From Punctularia strigosozonata HHB-11173 SS5 (taxonomy: Eukaryota; Basidiomycota; Agaricomycetes; Corticiales; Punctulariaceae), in contig NW_006767433.1 of NCBI RefSeq assembly GCF_000264995.1, forward strand, positions 3,522,073-3,586,072: DNA of 64,000 bases, read 5' to 3'. The notes beneath the pieces are model-generated. The model did not search any database, was not told the origin of the DNA, and worked only from the letters and a program-made list of their open reading frames with translations. Position numbers and translations under genes: made by a program. Of the stretch, positions 46,709 to 58,704 are shown piece after piece (position 1 is the first letter of the stretch; the number at the start of each line of letters is the position of its first letter).

Positions 46709-49529
46709 TCAGAAACCAGCAGCCTCTAATCCCTTACGGATGTCTGCATGGGCTAGCTCAGCTTCTTGCAGTTCGTGACTTCGAGTCCAGTACCAGGCAG
46801 GGTCTCGGGTCTGCGCAGAGGATAGCTGTGTTTGAATGATACTGACGATCGCTGGATCCTCCGAAAATAGATAGGGTCTCCCTTGGAACTTGAGGATTGA
46901 ATGCACGGCTTCGTACCATTTCTGTCTTTTGACGAAATGGATCAGCTTCCGCGGTTCGGGGGATGGCGTCTGCGGAGAGGACGACGCGGGTAGTTCCACA
47001 GTGTCAGGATGCTTGTCATTGATGTGGACGATGTCGGAAAGGTACATGAGCACGAAGGGTATGCATGGGCCTTCGATAGACGCAAGGAGATTCCGGTAAG
47101 CACTGAAATTCGCGGTTGGCTCGTTCAATTTTAGCATGGATTCCAACTGCGAGTTGCGGGACACGTGCGCCCAGGTTAGATGTAACCGGGAGATGACAGC
47201 ACTGGCGAGACCGGCAACTATTGCGCTCATAGACGCGAAATTATTCAAGGCGCGACATTTCTGGGGGGGCAGACGTGGTCAGTGCCGTGTCCGAAGGCTA
47301 GCATGGATCACCAACTCACCTCCGCGCACTTGATCCATAGGTCAACCGTGTCCGCGCGTTTGCCTAGTCCCTCGTTGGTCAGTATGCTTGATTTGACCCA
47401 TCCTGCAAGTTTGTCGTGTGTTGCGCTGAACTGTATAATAGACCCTACGCTCCTGCCCGACTGGGTCTTGGCCCAGAGAAGACACTGATCCGCAGTCACC
47501 TTAGAATACAGCTTGTATTCAAGCATGCAGAGGTGTTGAGCAAGCGCGGTAGGGTCCATCCGAAGGAACTCGCCCTTATTGTTCTTTGGCCTCCTCTTCT
47601 TCGCCGGGGACATGACTGGTGTGTCCGGCGAGGACGGTGCGAAAGTCTGCAGACCAAAGGATATTTAGAAGCCGGAAGAGTTGAGTACTAAAGATCGCTC
47701 ACTAGGCGCTCGAAGGACTGCAGCATAAGCCGCGCAGTGACGCCCATCGATGACGGAGAGTTGCCTATCAGTGACAGAAACTCTTGCAATTTCGGGGCTA
47801 TGTCCGAGTCCAGTTGAAGGAGCCGGTGGTCCTCGAGCCACATGGTTAGTACCGTAAGCGTACGTTCCTGCGTCGGACGGAGATACTTGTCGCGCCACTC
47901 CTCGAACTCTTCGTCATTCAATCCAGACGGGTGATCCATTCGGTACCGCTCCACAAGCAGGTCAAACACCTCTTCTGAGCTGGCGAATGTCCTGAAAGTC
48001 ATCAGGAAAGCGTGTCGGAACTTCTGCTGGGCAGTGAGAGCTAACACAAGATCAGCATGCTGAGATATTCGCAGGCAATTTGAGGCTTACATGGCGATTC
48101 AACGGTCAAATGCTCGACGAGAGCGGCTAGCGTACCGGCCTTCACGCTGCCGTCTGGATCCACGCGTATGTCGTCTTCTCCATACATAGGCTGCAGGTAC
48201 CAAGGTGCCGTCGCTTGAGCCAGCCTGACATTCGCGAAGCGCTGCGCACTATCTTCGCCCGTGATTTGGCGAATCTTATTCGATCTCGGTGACCGGATGC
48301 TGATGGTCGGCTCAGGCGACGGTTCTAAGTCTGCCTCGGCGCCAGAGCCAGGGGAAGATATCGAAGATGGCGGACCGCGTATCACTTCATGCAAGTTCAA
48401 GGTGGATAGGCGTTGGGCGACGGTCGTCGCGGCGAAGGCGTGGGCACTCGGACGCCGCCGGGGAGCTGATGGTGGGCGAAGCGACCGGTTTGAATCCTTG
48501 GCCGTGCTCGACTTACTGCGGCCTAACATTGGATCTCTCGAGGGCGATGTGTAGGAAGAAAATGCAGGGGCTGTGGGAGCGGGAGAAGGCGGAAATGATG
48601 ATGAGGGATAAGGCATTGTTGCGGTGCCCGTATCAGACGCCGTCGCTCTGTTCAGCTGTGCCGACGGAGCTGCACGAACAGCAGGTGGGGGCTGGGGAAT
48701 CGGTGTACCGGGTAGCGGAGGTAATGGCTGTTCGCGCGACGGGGAAAGCACTGTTTGGGGTTCTGGGCGCGAGTACTGTGGGTGGGCAAGGGCAGGCTCG
48801 CTGCCTCGCCGCGAATATGGCTGCGGGGTATATGTGACGCCTCGATCGGGCGCGAATGCAGCTCGATTGTCATCGTAGGATCGTGCCAAACCAGAGGGCG
48901 AGGGCGGCCGTGCTCCCTGGACGCGACGTGAGACGATGTACTGGGAGATAAGACGGCCTACTTACATGGGGAGAGTAAAGCGATGGGGACCAAGCGCCGT
49001 CGTCTTCTCGGAAGGAGTCATCTGCGTATAAATGATGGAGGGTCGTCGTCGGGGCGGACTCGTAGAGTCGCTCAGCCTCGAACTCGTACACGCGGAGTTC
49101 CTCGCGGACGTCTTGCAGTCTCTCCGCCTGGGCGTCGGTCAACTGCTGGACGAACGCACTCGGAATCCATCCGACTGTGCTCGACTTCGGGCCAATGGCA
49201 GCCCACCAGCCGGTGTTCTCTTCTTTGACGATGTCCAAGATCTCGTTCTTGCGGAACGAAAGCTGATCCTGGTCCTGCGCATCGAAGTCGTAGAGGCAGA
49301 GGACGCTAAAGAGATGCCACGAGAGGGAATCGTCCGCTCCTGTGTCGGCAGTAGCTACAGAGCTGAGGGTAGAACCGTAGGTGGCATATGTCTGTATTGA
49401 AGCACGATCGTAGTTGAGGCTGCTGCCGTCGGTATAAATAGACTCGCGGTCCATCTGGTCTGAGTGAGGGACGAAGTTGGTGTCAGGGATGTCGAGCGAG
49501 AGCGTGCGCCTCGCTGATTCAGAGCGCAT
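46709..49529 (-). CDS. CDC25: Cdc25-type Ras guanine-nucleotide exchange factor with SH3 domain
   Basis: Five exons (49529-48966, 48916-48091, 48040-47703, 47646-47320, 47260-46709) join in phase to 868 residues. N-terminal SH3 domain: VLCLYDFDAQDQDQLSFRKN, WWAAIGPKSSTVGWIPSAFV. A long Pro/Ser-rich linker follows. The RasGEF N-terminal module has FLMTFRTFASSEEVFDLLVE. The catalytic CDC25 domain has PTALAQHLCMLEYKLYSKVT, NNFASMSAIVAGLASAVISR, RLHLTWAHV and GPCIPFVLMYLSDIVHIND. The family activates Ras in the cAMP or mating pathway. The size is typical of basidiomycete Cdc25 proteins. Confidence 0.95.
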
Positions 49530-49808
49530 CGCGAGCGTCGAGAGAAAGGAGAATGTGAGTCTTCCTCGGCCAGCGAACGAAGGGGAGACGACGAAGGGGA
49601 GACGATGGCGGGGCGAGATAACAGTTAGCTGCCTCCTGCACCGCCAGCAGCATCACCATCAGCGGCGGAGATCAACGTCCATAATGGAATGATACAGTAC
49701 ACGGGCCCGACGTCGACCGTCCCGCCGGGCTGGACGCCAGACATAGCTTTGCCGAGACGCCACTTCCATTGACCTCCATCGCCAACAGTCCAAGCGACAC
49801 CGGACAGC
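49530..49808. promoter_or_regulatory. Bidirectional promoter region, RasGEF / LAMTOR2-like
   Basis: 279 bp between opposed start codons; no TATA box seen. Confidence 0.4.
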
Positions 49809-50392
49809 ATGCTCGTGCTTTCTACCCTGCATAATCTCCTTGAGCAGGTCCTGGACCCACCCGGCCTGCACACCGCCGTACTCCTTACCCCGGAAGGCCA
49901 GCTCGTTTCTTTCGCATCACACCCTGCTCGTTCGAAGGATAGAATACGAGTGATCGTCGGGCTCAGCGCTTCGTTATGGCACGAGACCAAGGCGAAGGGC
50001 ATTGGCATGGTTGAGAGCGAGGTCCTCAGTCACCCCAATCACTCCATCTGACATATGCTGATGCATCTGCAGTATGGCCGTATTCTTGTGCTCCCGTTGG
50101 AGAACGAGCAGCACATCGACGCGGATGTTGGCCAGCAGACGGCGGCCGAGCCAGTCATGCTGCTGGCGTTGAACGGGACGGTCAGCGCGAGTTGGGACGA
50201 GCTTCGTGAAAAGGTGAGGTCTTCGCCCTCGTGCAAGGAACACGACGATGGAGTCCGGTATTTCACACGTAGGCGCAAGCCCTCGCGAATCATCTGTCGA
50301 AACCGATTGGTCAACTACACGGTCGGCTCGTCCACCTTCCGGCACCGACTCCAAGTCAGACGCGCTCACCGAGAAGACAAGTGCAGCGATAA
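49809..50392 (+). CDS. LAMTOR2-like roadblock/LC7 protein (Ragulator/EGO subunit)
   Basis: Three exons (49809-50021, 50073-50213, 50273-50392) join in phase to 157 residues. The roadblock fold is read in LSTLHNLLEQVLDPPGLHTA, VLLTPEGQLVSFASH, YGRILVLPLENEQHIDADVG, PVMLLALNGTVSASWDELRE and KAQALANHLSKP, aligned in order with LAMTOR2. The C-terminal ~25 residues are a Pro/Arg-rich tail not found in the human protein. The role would be to anchor Rag GTPases on vacuole or endosome membranes in TORC1 signalling. Roadblock relatives of other kinds cannot be ruled out. Confidence 0.72.
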
Positions 50393-51050
50393 CATGCACA
50401 CACAGTAGATGTTGACGACACGCTTCGAGTTCATCCTTCCAACCCCGTAAGGCAGAGCTGGTTTGTTCGCAAGACTTATCTCGTGAGGATTTGCGACCTC
50501 CGCTCACCCTCGAAGTTGATATTACATCTCGGCATTGAACAGTACCTACCACACATGCTCAAGATACTAGCGGACAATTCGAACACGAGGGTGTAGGTTA
50601 TGGTTATAGCACTGTGGGAGCGATATGAGATGATGAGATCATTGTAAACTGCAATGTCGAAAGTACAGACGAACACTGCAAATGTGACATCCGTTTACCA
50701 CTCAAACAATGTGACGAGAACGATTGAGACAGGACAAGCATACGTATTTGCATTGTGTACAAGGTGACGAAGTACCATATACGACGCAGCAACATCGAGA
50801 CAAGTAGAGCACGATCAAAAAAGCTGGCACATTGTGGAGTATGGGAGCACATTCTTTCAGCGCTGCGAGGAACACGGAGTCTGATCACAGGACTTGAGCA
50901 TCAAAAAGCACACTCAGAAGCCACCAAATGAAATACTTACCTAGATCAGAGTGTCAAAGACACCTTGATCATAACCCCGTGTTCCTAAGTTCCCGAAAGA
51001 CCGTGTTCCCAGACTGATGAGGTACGCAAATCTTGACACGCTTACAGCGC
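50393..51050. other. Intergenic between convergent genes
   Basis: 3' flanks of the LAMTOR2-like and dsRBD genes; AT-rich, nothing else seen. Confidence 0.45.
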
Positions 51051-51480
51051 TTACTATAACGAGGACGTGAATATTGATAATGTTAGTTATCAACAAAAAC
51101 AAAAGGAGAACTCACGCAGTGGCCAGAGGTGGCCATAGCATATGCAGCAGCCTCCTTCGCTGCCTTCTTGCTAAATCCCTGACGGGCATAATTGTACAGT
51201 TGCTCGCCCTCAACTTTTCAGGACAATGAGATGCGGACGAACGACGTAGAAATGCGCATACAGATCGGGGTGGCAGTCCAAACAGGTTGATGGGGTTCGC
51301 CCTGCCAGGTGACATCCCATTCTGGTCATTGTCATGCTCAGTCGATTCTCGACGAATGAGCTCATTTGATTGACACGAACCTAGACGTGCCCCGGCCCAC
51401 TCGTTTAGCTGGGGAAGAAACCCCCATCCGGGAGCTGCAGGTTGGAATGCATGTGTGCCAAGACGATTGATGAAAGCCAT
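51051..51480 (-). CDS. Single-domain dsRNA-binding miniprotein
   Basis: Four exons (51480-51381, 51321-51262, 51213-51116, 51053-51051) join in phase to 86 residues, almost all one dsRBD. The pattern is alpha1 LPQLNEWAGARL, beta1-2 EWDVTWQGEPHQPVWTATPI, beta3 EGEQLYNYARQGF, then the dsRNA-contacting loop SKKAAKEAAAYAMATSG that starts helix 2. This lysine-rich SKKxAK signature is the strongest evidence. The donor of intron 1 is GTTCGT, as in other genes here. The fourth exon consists of the stop codon TAA only. A TATA box sits 86 bp upstream of the ATG. No other dsRNA factor is nearby. Confidence 0.72.
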
Positions 51481-51565
51481 AACAATGTAGTAGATGATTC
51501 TTTCGAGGAGCAGCCAACAGAGTCGAGAAACCTTGGGTGGCTGATGTTCAACGAAGGCGAGTGGG

Positions 51566-51573
51566 TTTTTATA
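51566..51573 (-). promoter_or_regulatory. TATA box of dsRBD miniprotein gene
   Basis: TATAAAAA on the minus strand, 86 bp before the ATG at 51480. Confidence 0.6.
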
Positions 51574-52542
51574 CAGCGGAGCAGGCAGCTGGAACGACAC
51601 TATCCTTTGTCAGAGCTGCATCGTCACCCATGAAAGCGGCCAGCTCGAGACTGTAGATATACAGCGTGATGATAGCAGTGATAGCTTGTGCCCTAAGGGT
51701 CTGAGCTCCTTCGGGTGAGTTGACGCTGTATCCACTGAGTAGTTTGAACAGCTCGTTCTCAACGTGTCATTGCGCCGGCAAGCTTCCAAAAAGGCCGTGG
51801 ACCCGAATAGGTGATTTAGATACCCATGATTGGTCGGTGCGCCTGTTGGGAATAGATACTGGATAGCACACGGGGACCATATTGTCCGGCATGTCCGCCG
51901 AGGCGTACAGCACAGGATGCGGTGAGTGGTGTTGCTTCATCGTCAGATCCATCGAGGATCCTGACATTAATACAGCGCCGCGACGAAGTGCGGGCACCAG
52001 CACGAGGTCTGGAGAATCGGCATTAGGTAGGAGTCATGGGATGGAAAACACTGAACGAGACAAGATAAGGCAGTCGGTGCCCATAGCTTACCACGAATGG
52101 TATCGATGCTATCGGAACGATAGTGCTGTGTAGCTTGTTGCCTTCGATCAGTGCTTGCTGTATCACGGATGCAAGGTTCAGTGACGCTTTGAAGCCGCTC
52201 CTTGCCCCCGAAACCAAAGGATACGAGTCATCTGGTGATACTCATATTTAACACATGGAGTATGTAGGTTTCGCGAGCTTTACGAACCACGGGATCCGCC
52301 ACAAGTCTTCAGGAGTCGTCTGCTTGCAAAGGCTCGGACGTCGGCTGTCCTACTCCGTGCCGACGTACGCAAACTGCGATGGCAGCGCGCAGCTGCTGCA
52401 AACGCGAGGCTAAGATCCACCCTGGAAGGCCTCCTTGAAAACAGCAGAACATTGTGGGTGGTCGATGTTTGTGTTTGCTCGTCACCAGTCCTGGCACGGA
52501 GGGTTGCGGTATCTTGAGTCGTCATTTCACCATGTGTACATA
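51574..52542. other. Stretch with coding-like fragments, no gene assigned
   Basis: On the minus strand the interval 52260-51767 has two blocks that could be joined by a GT-AG intron (52086-51993) with branch-like CCTAATG. In one phase this reads ...DSIDTIRDLVLVPALRR..., in another a helix-like ...SLNLASVIQQALIEG.... Neither yields a recognised domain nor a convincing start, and the phases conflict. No gene is called. Confidence 0.3.
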
Positions 52543-55500
52543 TTAGAAATACAAGCTTGCCGCAAATACGACTAACAGGTGCGAGCGTGAGCGTCTGCGG
52601 AAACCTGTCGGACAAGCGATAACGTACTATCCCTCTTTATCTTCGTCTGGGCATCTTCCATCTTTTTCATCAGATCTGCGTCGCCAATGATACGCGCGGC
52701 ATCTCTCACTTCCCTGCATGTCTCATCCAAGCGAGTGATACACCGCACGATCGTTCCTTCCGCAACGTCCGTAAGAGCGGTAATCTGCTCAAATGGCTAG
52801 GACGGATTGAATCGAAACTGGTTGGCAAGTATATTCTCCTTGGCTCACCATGCCCTTAGCCCATTCGTAGACAACTTCCATCAGACCAAACTTGAGTGCG
52901 CGAAATTCTTCCGCAGCGACTTTGTGCGCATCTTGTACGCGCCCTACACGTGCCTCGATGGCGAGGATCGTATCACGCCCCTCCTCCAATTTCGGCGAAA
53001 CAGATGGTTCATTGTCCGTTTTTTCTTGGAACACGAAGCAGGATAATAATGCCGCGATCTCTTCCGGTTCGTAGGAAGCCAATGCATTCTCGAGGATAAG
53101 CTCAGTGAGCACGAGTTCATTGGCAGAGTTGATCTGTCATGCCCGGACACAGTGAGTCATTCTGGCTCACGCTATCTGACGTGAGGACAGTACGAACCTC
53201 GCATGCCACACGTCCCTTGAGTAGAACAGTGGACTGTTCGTCAATAAACTTGAGTTCCTGTAGAACAGCGATCCTCTGCTCGTAGTCAGGAATGAGTTCA
53301 AGATTTTGGTCAGAGATGGCTAATTTCAGCTCGGCAATGCTGGCACGTAAGATTTTCTCGCTGTGCATGATGGAGTACTGCCCGAGTGTTATCCAAGGAG
53401 AAATATCGATACATCTCAAAGAACTTACGTGTTTCTCGAAGTCAGCACATAACGTACAGGCGCGTCCTGATAATCGCTGTGCAATGACATCTCTTGAACG
53501 GAGAAGCTCCTGAAACTCCAAGGACCGCATTTTCACCCATTCAGCTTCTGGGATGCAGCCACCCGTGATCCATTCTTCAACCACGGATGCAAGGCTTACG
53601 GCCGCGTCGCGCATGGGAGCTATCTTATGTATCGTTGCAATAGCGTCCGCGTCGACCTTATCCTCATGGCGTGAGATTGCATATTGAGCACAGTTGAGGC
53701 CTGTGACACACCTTCAGGATACGATCCGTCACCATTGCGATGCTTGTCACTGGGATCACTGATAGCTCGTATTGGCCATCCTGCACCAAGAGCGATTCTG
53801 GCTGGAAGTCCCAGCGAGGTGCAACCATCTGGGAGTCTATGTCTGAAGGAGTAGATGAACAACGAGCGACATCTTCACGGCAAAGACCGACCATTTTCAC
53901 GGCGTTTGGTTTCTGGGTTCACAAGGGCCAATACGAAGTACATCTTGGTTTGATTGATGGTGCCGAGTTCGGTGGCTTGTGGAGGTGCTGGCTTCAATAG
54001 CACACCCACATTGCACCGAAAATGCTAGGATGCTCCTGTCAGTATGACATAATCAAGAGACGAAAGTGATATATACGCCGTCGCGAAGGACAACCACGCG
54101 ACCTGCGGCCAGTGTTCTGATCCCTTGAGGGTGGTGGCTTGCAAGAGAGAGTAGTTGCTGATTTAGATAGACGATCTCCCGCGAACTATCGTAGTATAGT
54201 TCGATATCCGCAGAACAAATGTCGCACTCCAACTTCGGAAGCGTCGCTAGATATCTCTCGCCCTAAACGTTATCAGAGTCATAATCGGAGATGCATGCCA
54301 GCGGTCCCTACCTCGATGACCTTCCTCTGCTGATCTGGTAACAGTCGCTGCGATGCATTCTCCGAGAAGCTCCGCTTGATCATCTCTTCCACTTTCAGTG
54401 CTTCGACCCGAAGCAAGTTCAAGATCATATTGTAGGTTAGGCGGAACTGCGACTGCAGCTTAGATGGTTGTCCCAGCATCATGTGATGCAGAATTCCTTG
54501 CTAACGCTAGACGATGAACTATGAGTACAGCCGTGGCTTACGAGCTTACCTCTGGCAAATCATCATTGGCATTGACGATGACGGTTCCTGTAGCGTCCAA
54601 CCCTCTTCTCCCCGCGCGTCCCGCCATTTGAGTATATTCACCAGGTAAAATCTCTCTGAAGCTGCGGCCGTCATGTTTTCTGATGCCGGAAAACACAACA
54701 CATCGGGCAGGCATGTTCACACCCTGACTAACTATTAGCAGATGTAGCCATCTGCGGAAGGGGCCTTACCATGGCAAACGTCTCGGTCGCAAACAAGATC
54801 TTGACGAGTCCTCGGGCGAAAAGGAGTTCCACAACCTAAACATAACAATGAATCGTCCAGTCACTGTAAGAAAAAGGCGTGACTTATTTCTTTAACGATA
54901 GGCAAGAGACCTCCGTGGTGCACGCCAATTCCTCGCGACAGAAGATCGCGCATTCTCGCTATTTGAGGGAGCTTACGATCGGACCCTGTCGTGTTTCAAC
55001 ACACAGAAGTATCGATGGACAATCTCCACACCTTTCAATCTTGATAAAGCTTTTTCGATGGCTATGTGCACCTCACTCTTCTCAACCGCCGTACAGAGGT
55101 CGGCATTGGTCAGCGTTGCCGCGTTCTCTTCGCATCTCTTCTTGGAGAAAGTGAACACGACAACAGGCAGGAGACCTTTCTTCTTCAGGTGGCCAAGAAG
55201 GTGCACGTATAAGCTTTTGTCGGCCTGGTGAAAGGTCCGAGAAGGTGGCCCGCCTCGACTTGGCGCAGTTCCTCTACCTCTGGCAGGGGCACCTCGTTGA
55301 GCATTGGCCCCCCCACGCTGTCCGCCACGAGATGGCGCCCCGCGGCCTCCGGTCCGTTGAACTGGACCTAATCCAGCCGCTTCGCGTTCCTTGTCCTGTT
55401 TCCGCCTAAGAGCTTCGGCTGCGTCCTTGTACCTGATAGTGTACGCTCAACACAGAGTAAATAATGCATCGGGGGTTGCGTACCCTTGCGCTAAGAAATT

Positions 55501-57352
55501 CCGCTTGGCGTCAAGAACCTTGTGCATCTCGCGCCCTGAATAGAGATAATGTTCTAGAGGAACCGGCCTCTGAGCAGTGGATATAACGTATATGTCTTTC
55601 CTTTTTGTTCGCCTTATGCAACTTTATTCGGGTGTCGTTGCGGGAAAATCCTTATGTCACTCACCCGACCCAGTCCGCAAACTCCTTCGTGTTTGGAACT
55701 GTTGCAGAAAGGAGGATTATGTTGACATGGTCTGGCAACATGATAATCACTTCTTCCCAGACCACGCCCCGCTAGTGCAAGTGTCAATGAGTTTCCCAAT
55801 GCAGATACGGAGTTACTCACTTCCGCATCGTTCACATAGTGTACTTCATCAAATATGACGAATTCTACGTCACGGATGAGGTCCGCGCCCTTGTAGAGCA
55901 TACTGCGTAAGATTTCTGTGGTCATGACAAGACAATTTCCCTCGGGGTTGATCTGAACATCGCCGGTGAGGATTCCAACAGATTGTGAGGAGAAAGTCTG
56001 TTTAAAATCTCGAAACTTCTGATTTGACAGCGCCTTGATAGGAGAGGTGTATATGGCCCTGTATTGAACGATGAGAATGGCACTCTGAAGCAGATCAAGG
56101 GGCTGAAAGTGCCTGGTCATATGCTTCTGCGCAAGAGCAATCGCGTACTCCGCCACCACTGTCTTGCCCGCAGACGTATGCGCAGCAACGAAAACCGAGT
56201 CCCCCATTTCCAGATGATACACGGCTTGCTTCTGAAAGGTGTCCAATTCGAAAGGATACTACGAGGTAGAAACCATGATTGAGTCAAATTCGTCATCGTT
56301 GGATTGAATATACGCGGACCTGATGCGCCATTTCAGGGACGAGATCGCGGAAATTATGCATCGGTTTATTGATGTCAACTTCATGAGCCCAGTCTCTTTT
56401 TCGCACGTTCGCACGTCGTCCTTGACGGAGGGCGGCAGGCGGAACGAGAGGCGTGACCTGACCAAGTATGAGTGCCATCTTTAGGAAGAAAGTCAGCATT
56501 TGCTTACAGTTGTGGGCAGCAGGTCATCTATTTCTGAGGTTCCTTGGGTGGTAAGGTCATTTCTATCTATTGTCGGCACATGCCCGTTCATCTGCAATGA
56601 CAATCAGCATGAACCAGGTGTATCTGAGCGGCTACAAACCAGGAGATCTCCGGAAACAGTCGCTCGGTGCCCTTGCCGCTCAGCCTCTTCGACGATCGAC
56701 ATTGTCTCATCATCCTCCACTTCCTCCCCAGGCAGACGCAAGCCTCTGGACAACCCTGGTGGCACTGCCCTGACGCCCCTCAGATTGCCAGCCGATGGCT
56801 GACTAGAGTCTTTCAGCACATCATCGAAACCGCCAGGCCAGAAAGGCACGTATCCCGACTTCCCGCGCACGAAGTTTGTAGAAGGCGCCGGAGCGCGGTC
56901 CAAGGAGGTCGACGTAGTACCTGTGGCTAATCGGGAGTTGGGCGTCTGGTGTGAGGATGGAAATCAGCAGGTGAAATGCATCAGATCACCAAGGACTTGC
57001 TTCGACATATCCTGTAACACGGCCATCGAGGCCTGTCCGGACAAAAGACAAGCTGGTAGGAGGTGCAGACGGCTCAAGGGTCAAGAGATCGGGAATCGAT
57101 GTCGTATGTTGCCAATGACTATATGTAGCGTAAGTTGAGACGAGCGCCCGCAACCTACGACTAAGCGCACACTTGGTATGTCGAGAGCCAGTGGTCAGGA
57201 AGCCGAGGTTTGGGTAGCAGTAGCTTGTCTTCAATTTCTCGATGGACATGCTCGCGCGACGGCACGCCAGCGAAGCCTAGATCAGAAAGTAGACGATCGG
57301 CATACTGAGGATCAGGATGTAGGATTTGTTCGATGAGCTCCTCGTTTGCCAT
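52543..57352 (-). CDS. SKI2: Ski2, DExH RNA helicase of the SKI complex
   Basis: Cytoplasmic helicase that feeds mRNA into the exosome for 3'-5' decay. Many exons on the minus strand cover the locus, roughly 1,250 residues. The start [20 protein letters not shown] leads to [20 protein letters not shown] and [15 protein letters not shown], as in fungal Ski2. Helicase motifs: [64 protein letters not shown] and [15 protein letters not shown]. After the core comes an Arg/Gly-rich insert ([19 protein letters not shown]). The C-terminal DOB1/rRNA-processing arch is recognisable and ends [10 protein letters not shown]. It is head-to-head with IST1. I did not verify every internal junction. Confidence 0.95.
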
Positions 57353-57460
57353 GGAGGGTGCTGCTGAACAATGTCCCGCTTGAACCGGGCAGTAGATGTG
57401 ATTACCACACGAGGATCACATCACATCGCGCCACCAGCTACTTCCGTCCCCCCTCCGCCC
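57353..57460. promoter_or_regulatory. Bidirectional promoter region, SKI2 / IST1
   Basis: 108 bp between opposed start codons. An ATG at 57371 is in frame with IST1 and would extend it if used. Confidence 0.5.
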
Positions 57461-58704
57461 ATGCCTCCCTGGAACGCGACCAAAGCAAAGGTTGGTGCGT
57501 ATTCCATGATGTTGGCTAGGGTTTCTTCCGCTCATTCTGTTCGATCAGGTTCAACTACGGTCAGACGCCCGATCTACCCTAAGTATATGCTGTTGATGCG
57601 ATTGGTGCATGACCAGGTTGGCCGTGCAGCGGCTGCGTACGCTGCAGGAGAAGAAAGAAGCGCAAGCCAAGTCGGCACGCCGCGACATTGCTACTCTGCT
57701 GGAGAAGGCCAAGGTGGAGACAGCAAGGATAAAGGTCGAAAACAGTACGACCGACTTGCGATGGATACACTGTTACCCAGCTCATGGCATAATCTATGTA
57801 ATCTAGTCATCAACGAAGACATCTACCTGGAACTCTTGGAGCTACTTGAGCTGTATTCAGAATTGTTGATCGCAAGATTCGGTCTCTTGGACAACAAGTA
57901 TGTGGCAGGTCCCTCTTGCGATGCGAACTTGTGTGGTTGAACGCGTCAGTGCTCGGGAGCCCGATCCAGGTGTCAGTGAAGCAATCAATGCAGTGATTTA
58001 TGCTGCTCCTCGAACTGAACTCAAAGGTGCGTGATCTGTGCGCTGTCATCGCCCTAGTCGAAGTGAAACCTTATGGGTCAGAGTTGCACGTTCTTCGAGA
58101 CCTGCTCATGCATAAGTTTGGACGTGAATACTCCAGCGCGGTAATGGAGAATCGGGATAATTGTGTCTCTGATAGAGTGCGTACCACACAAGAATGTTCT
58201 CCTGTGACGTTCCAGCAGCCAGTGGTTGATCCAGACCGACCCATACAGATAGCCCGCAAACTCAGGGTTGAACCCCCTTCCAGTGAACTAGTCGATGCAT
58301 ACTTGGCCGAAATAGCCAAAGCTTATGGCGTCGACTGGGCACCGTCGGCAGGGAACGACGATATCGGTGACGGCGGTCTCAAGGTTAGTTCCGACTTTAC
58401 TACGGGCAGATGGTAAACCGGCTGACGATACCTGGGGTCCTCCAAGGAAGCTCCGCAAGCCGTACAGCCGCCTGATTCTTCCGGAAAAGAGAAGGCTCTC
58501 GTCGTGGCCGATATAGCGGTCAAGCCCGTTAAGGGACCGACGCCTGAGCCAACGTTGCCAGACGTTCCGCCGACGGAGGAGGAAGTGCGCAAGCCAGAAG
58601 CGCCAGCAGGCAAGAGTGATAATGCTCGGACTCCGGCTGCACCGCCGACGGTCGATGAATTCGAAGCTCTAAGGAGGCGATTCGAGGCGCTGAAGAAGCG
58701 TTGA
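57461..58704 (+). CDS. IST1: Ist1, ESCRT-III-related regulator
   Basis: Endosomal protein that works with Did2, Vps4 and Vta1 in multivesicular-body sorting and cytokinesis. About eight exons; phase is consistent through the core. MPPWNATKAK starts exon 1, an 11-nt microexon then encodes VQLR, and LAVQRLRTLQEKKEAQAKSA follows with ARRDIATLLEKAKVETARIK, YLELLELLELYSELLIARFG and LRDLLMHKFGREYSSAVMEN. The C-terminus ends DEFEALRRRFEALKKR, a textbook MIM1 motif for binding Vps4 MIT domains. The intron 58177-58248 (72 nt) is in frame and stop-free; removing it joins SDR to IARKLRVEPP. An upstream ATG (57371) is possible but less likely. Confidence 0.93.

Noticed and set aside
49974-50552. Minus-strand frame opposite the LAMTOR2-like gene
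   Set aside because: It mirrors the three roadblock exons on the plus strand and has no recognisable content.
52280-52615. Minus-strand frame following SKI2
   Set aside because: Basic, low-information frame beginning with a non-ATG start; overlaps the last SKI2 exon and its 3' flank.
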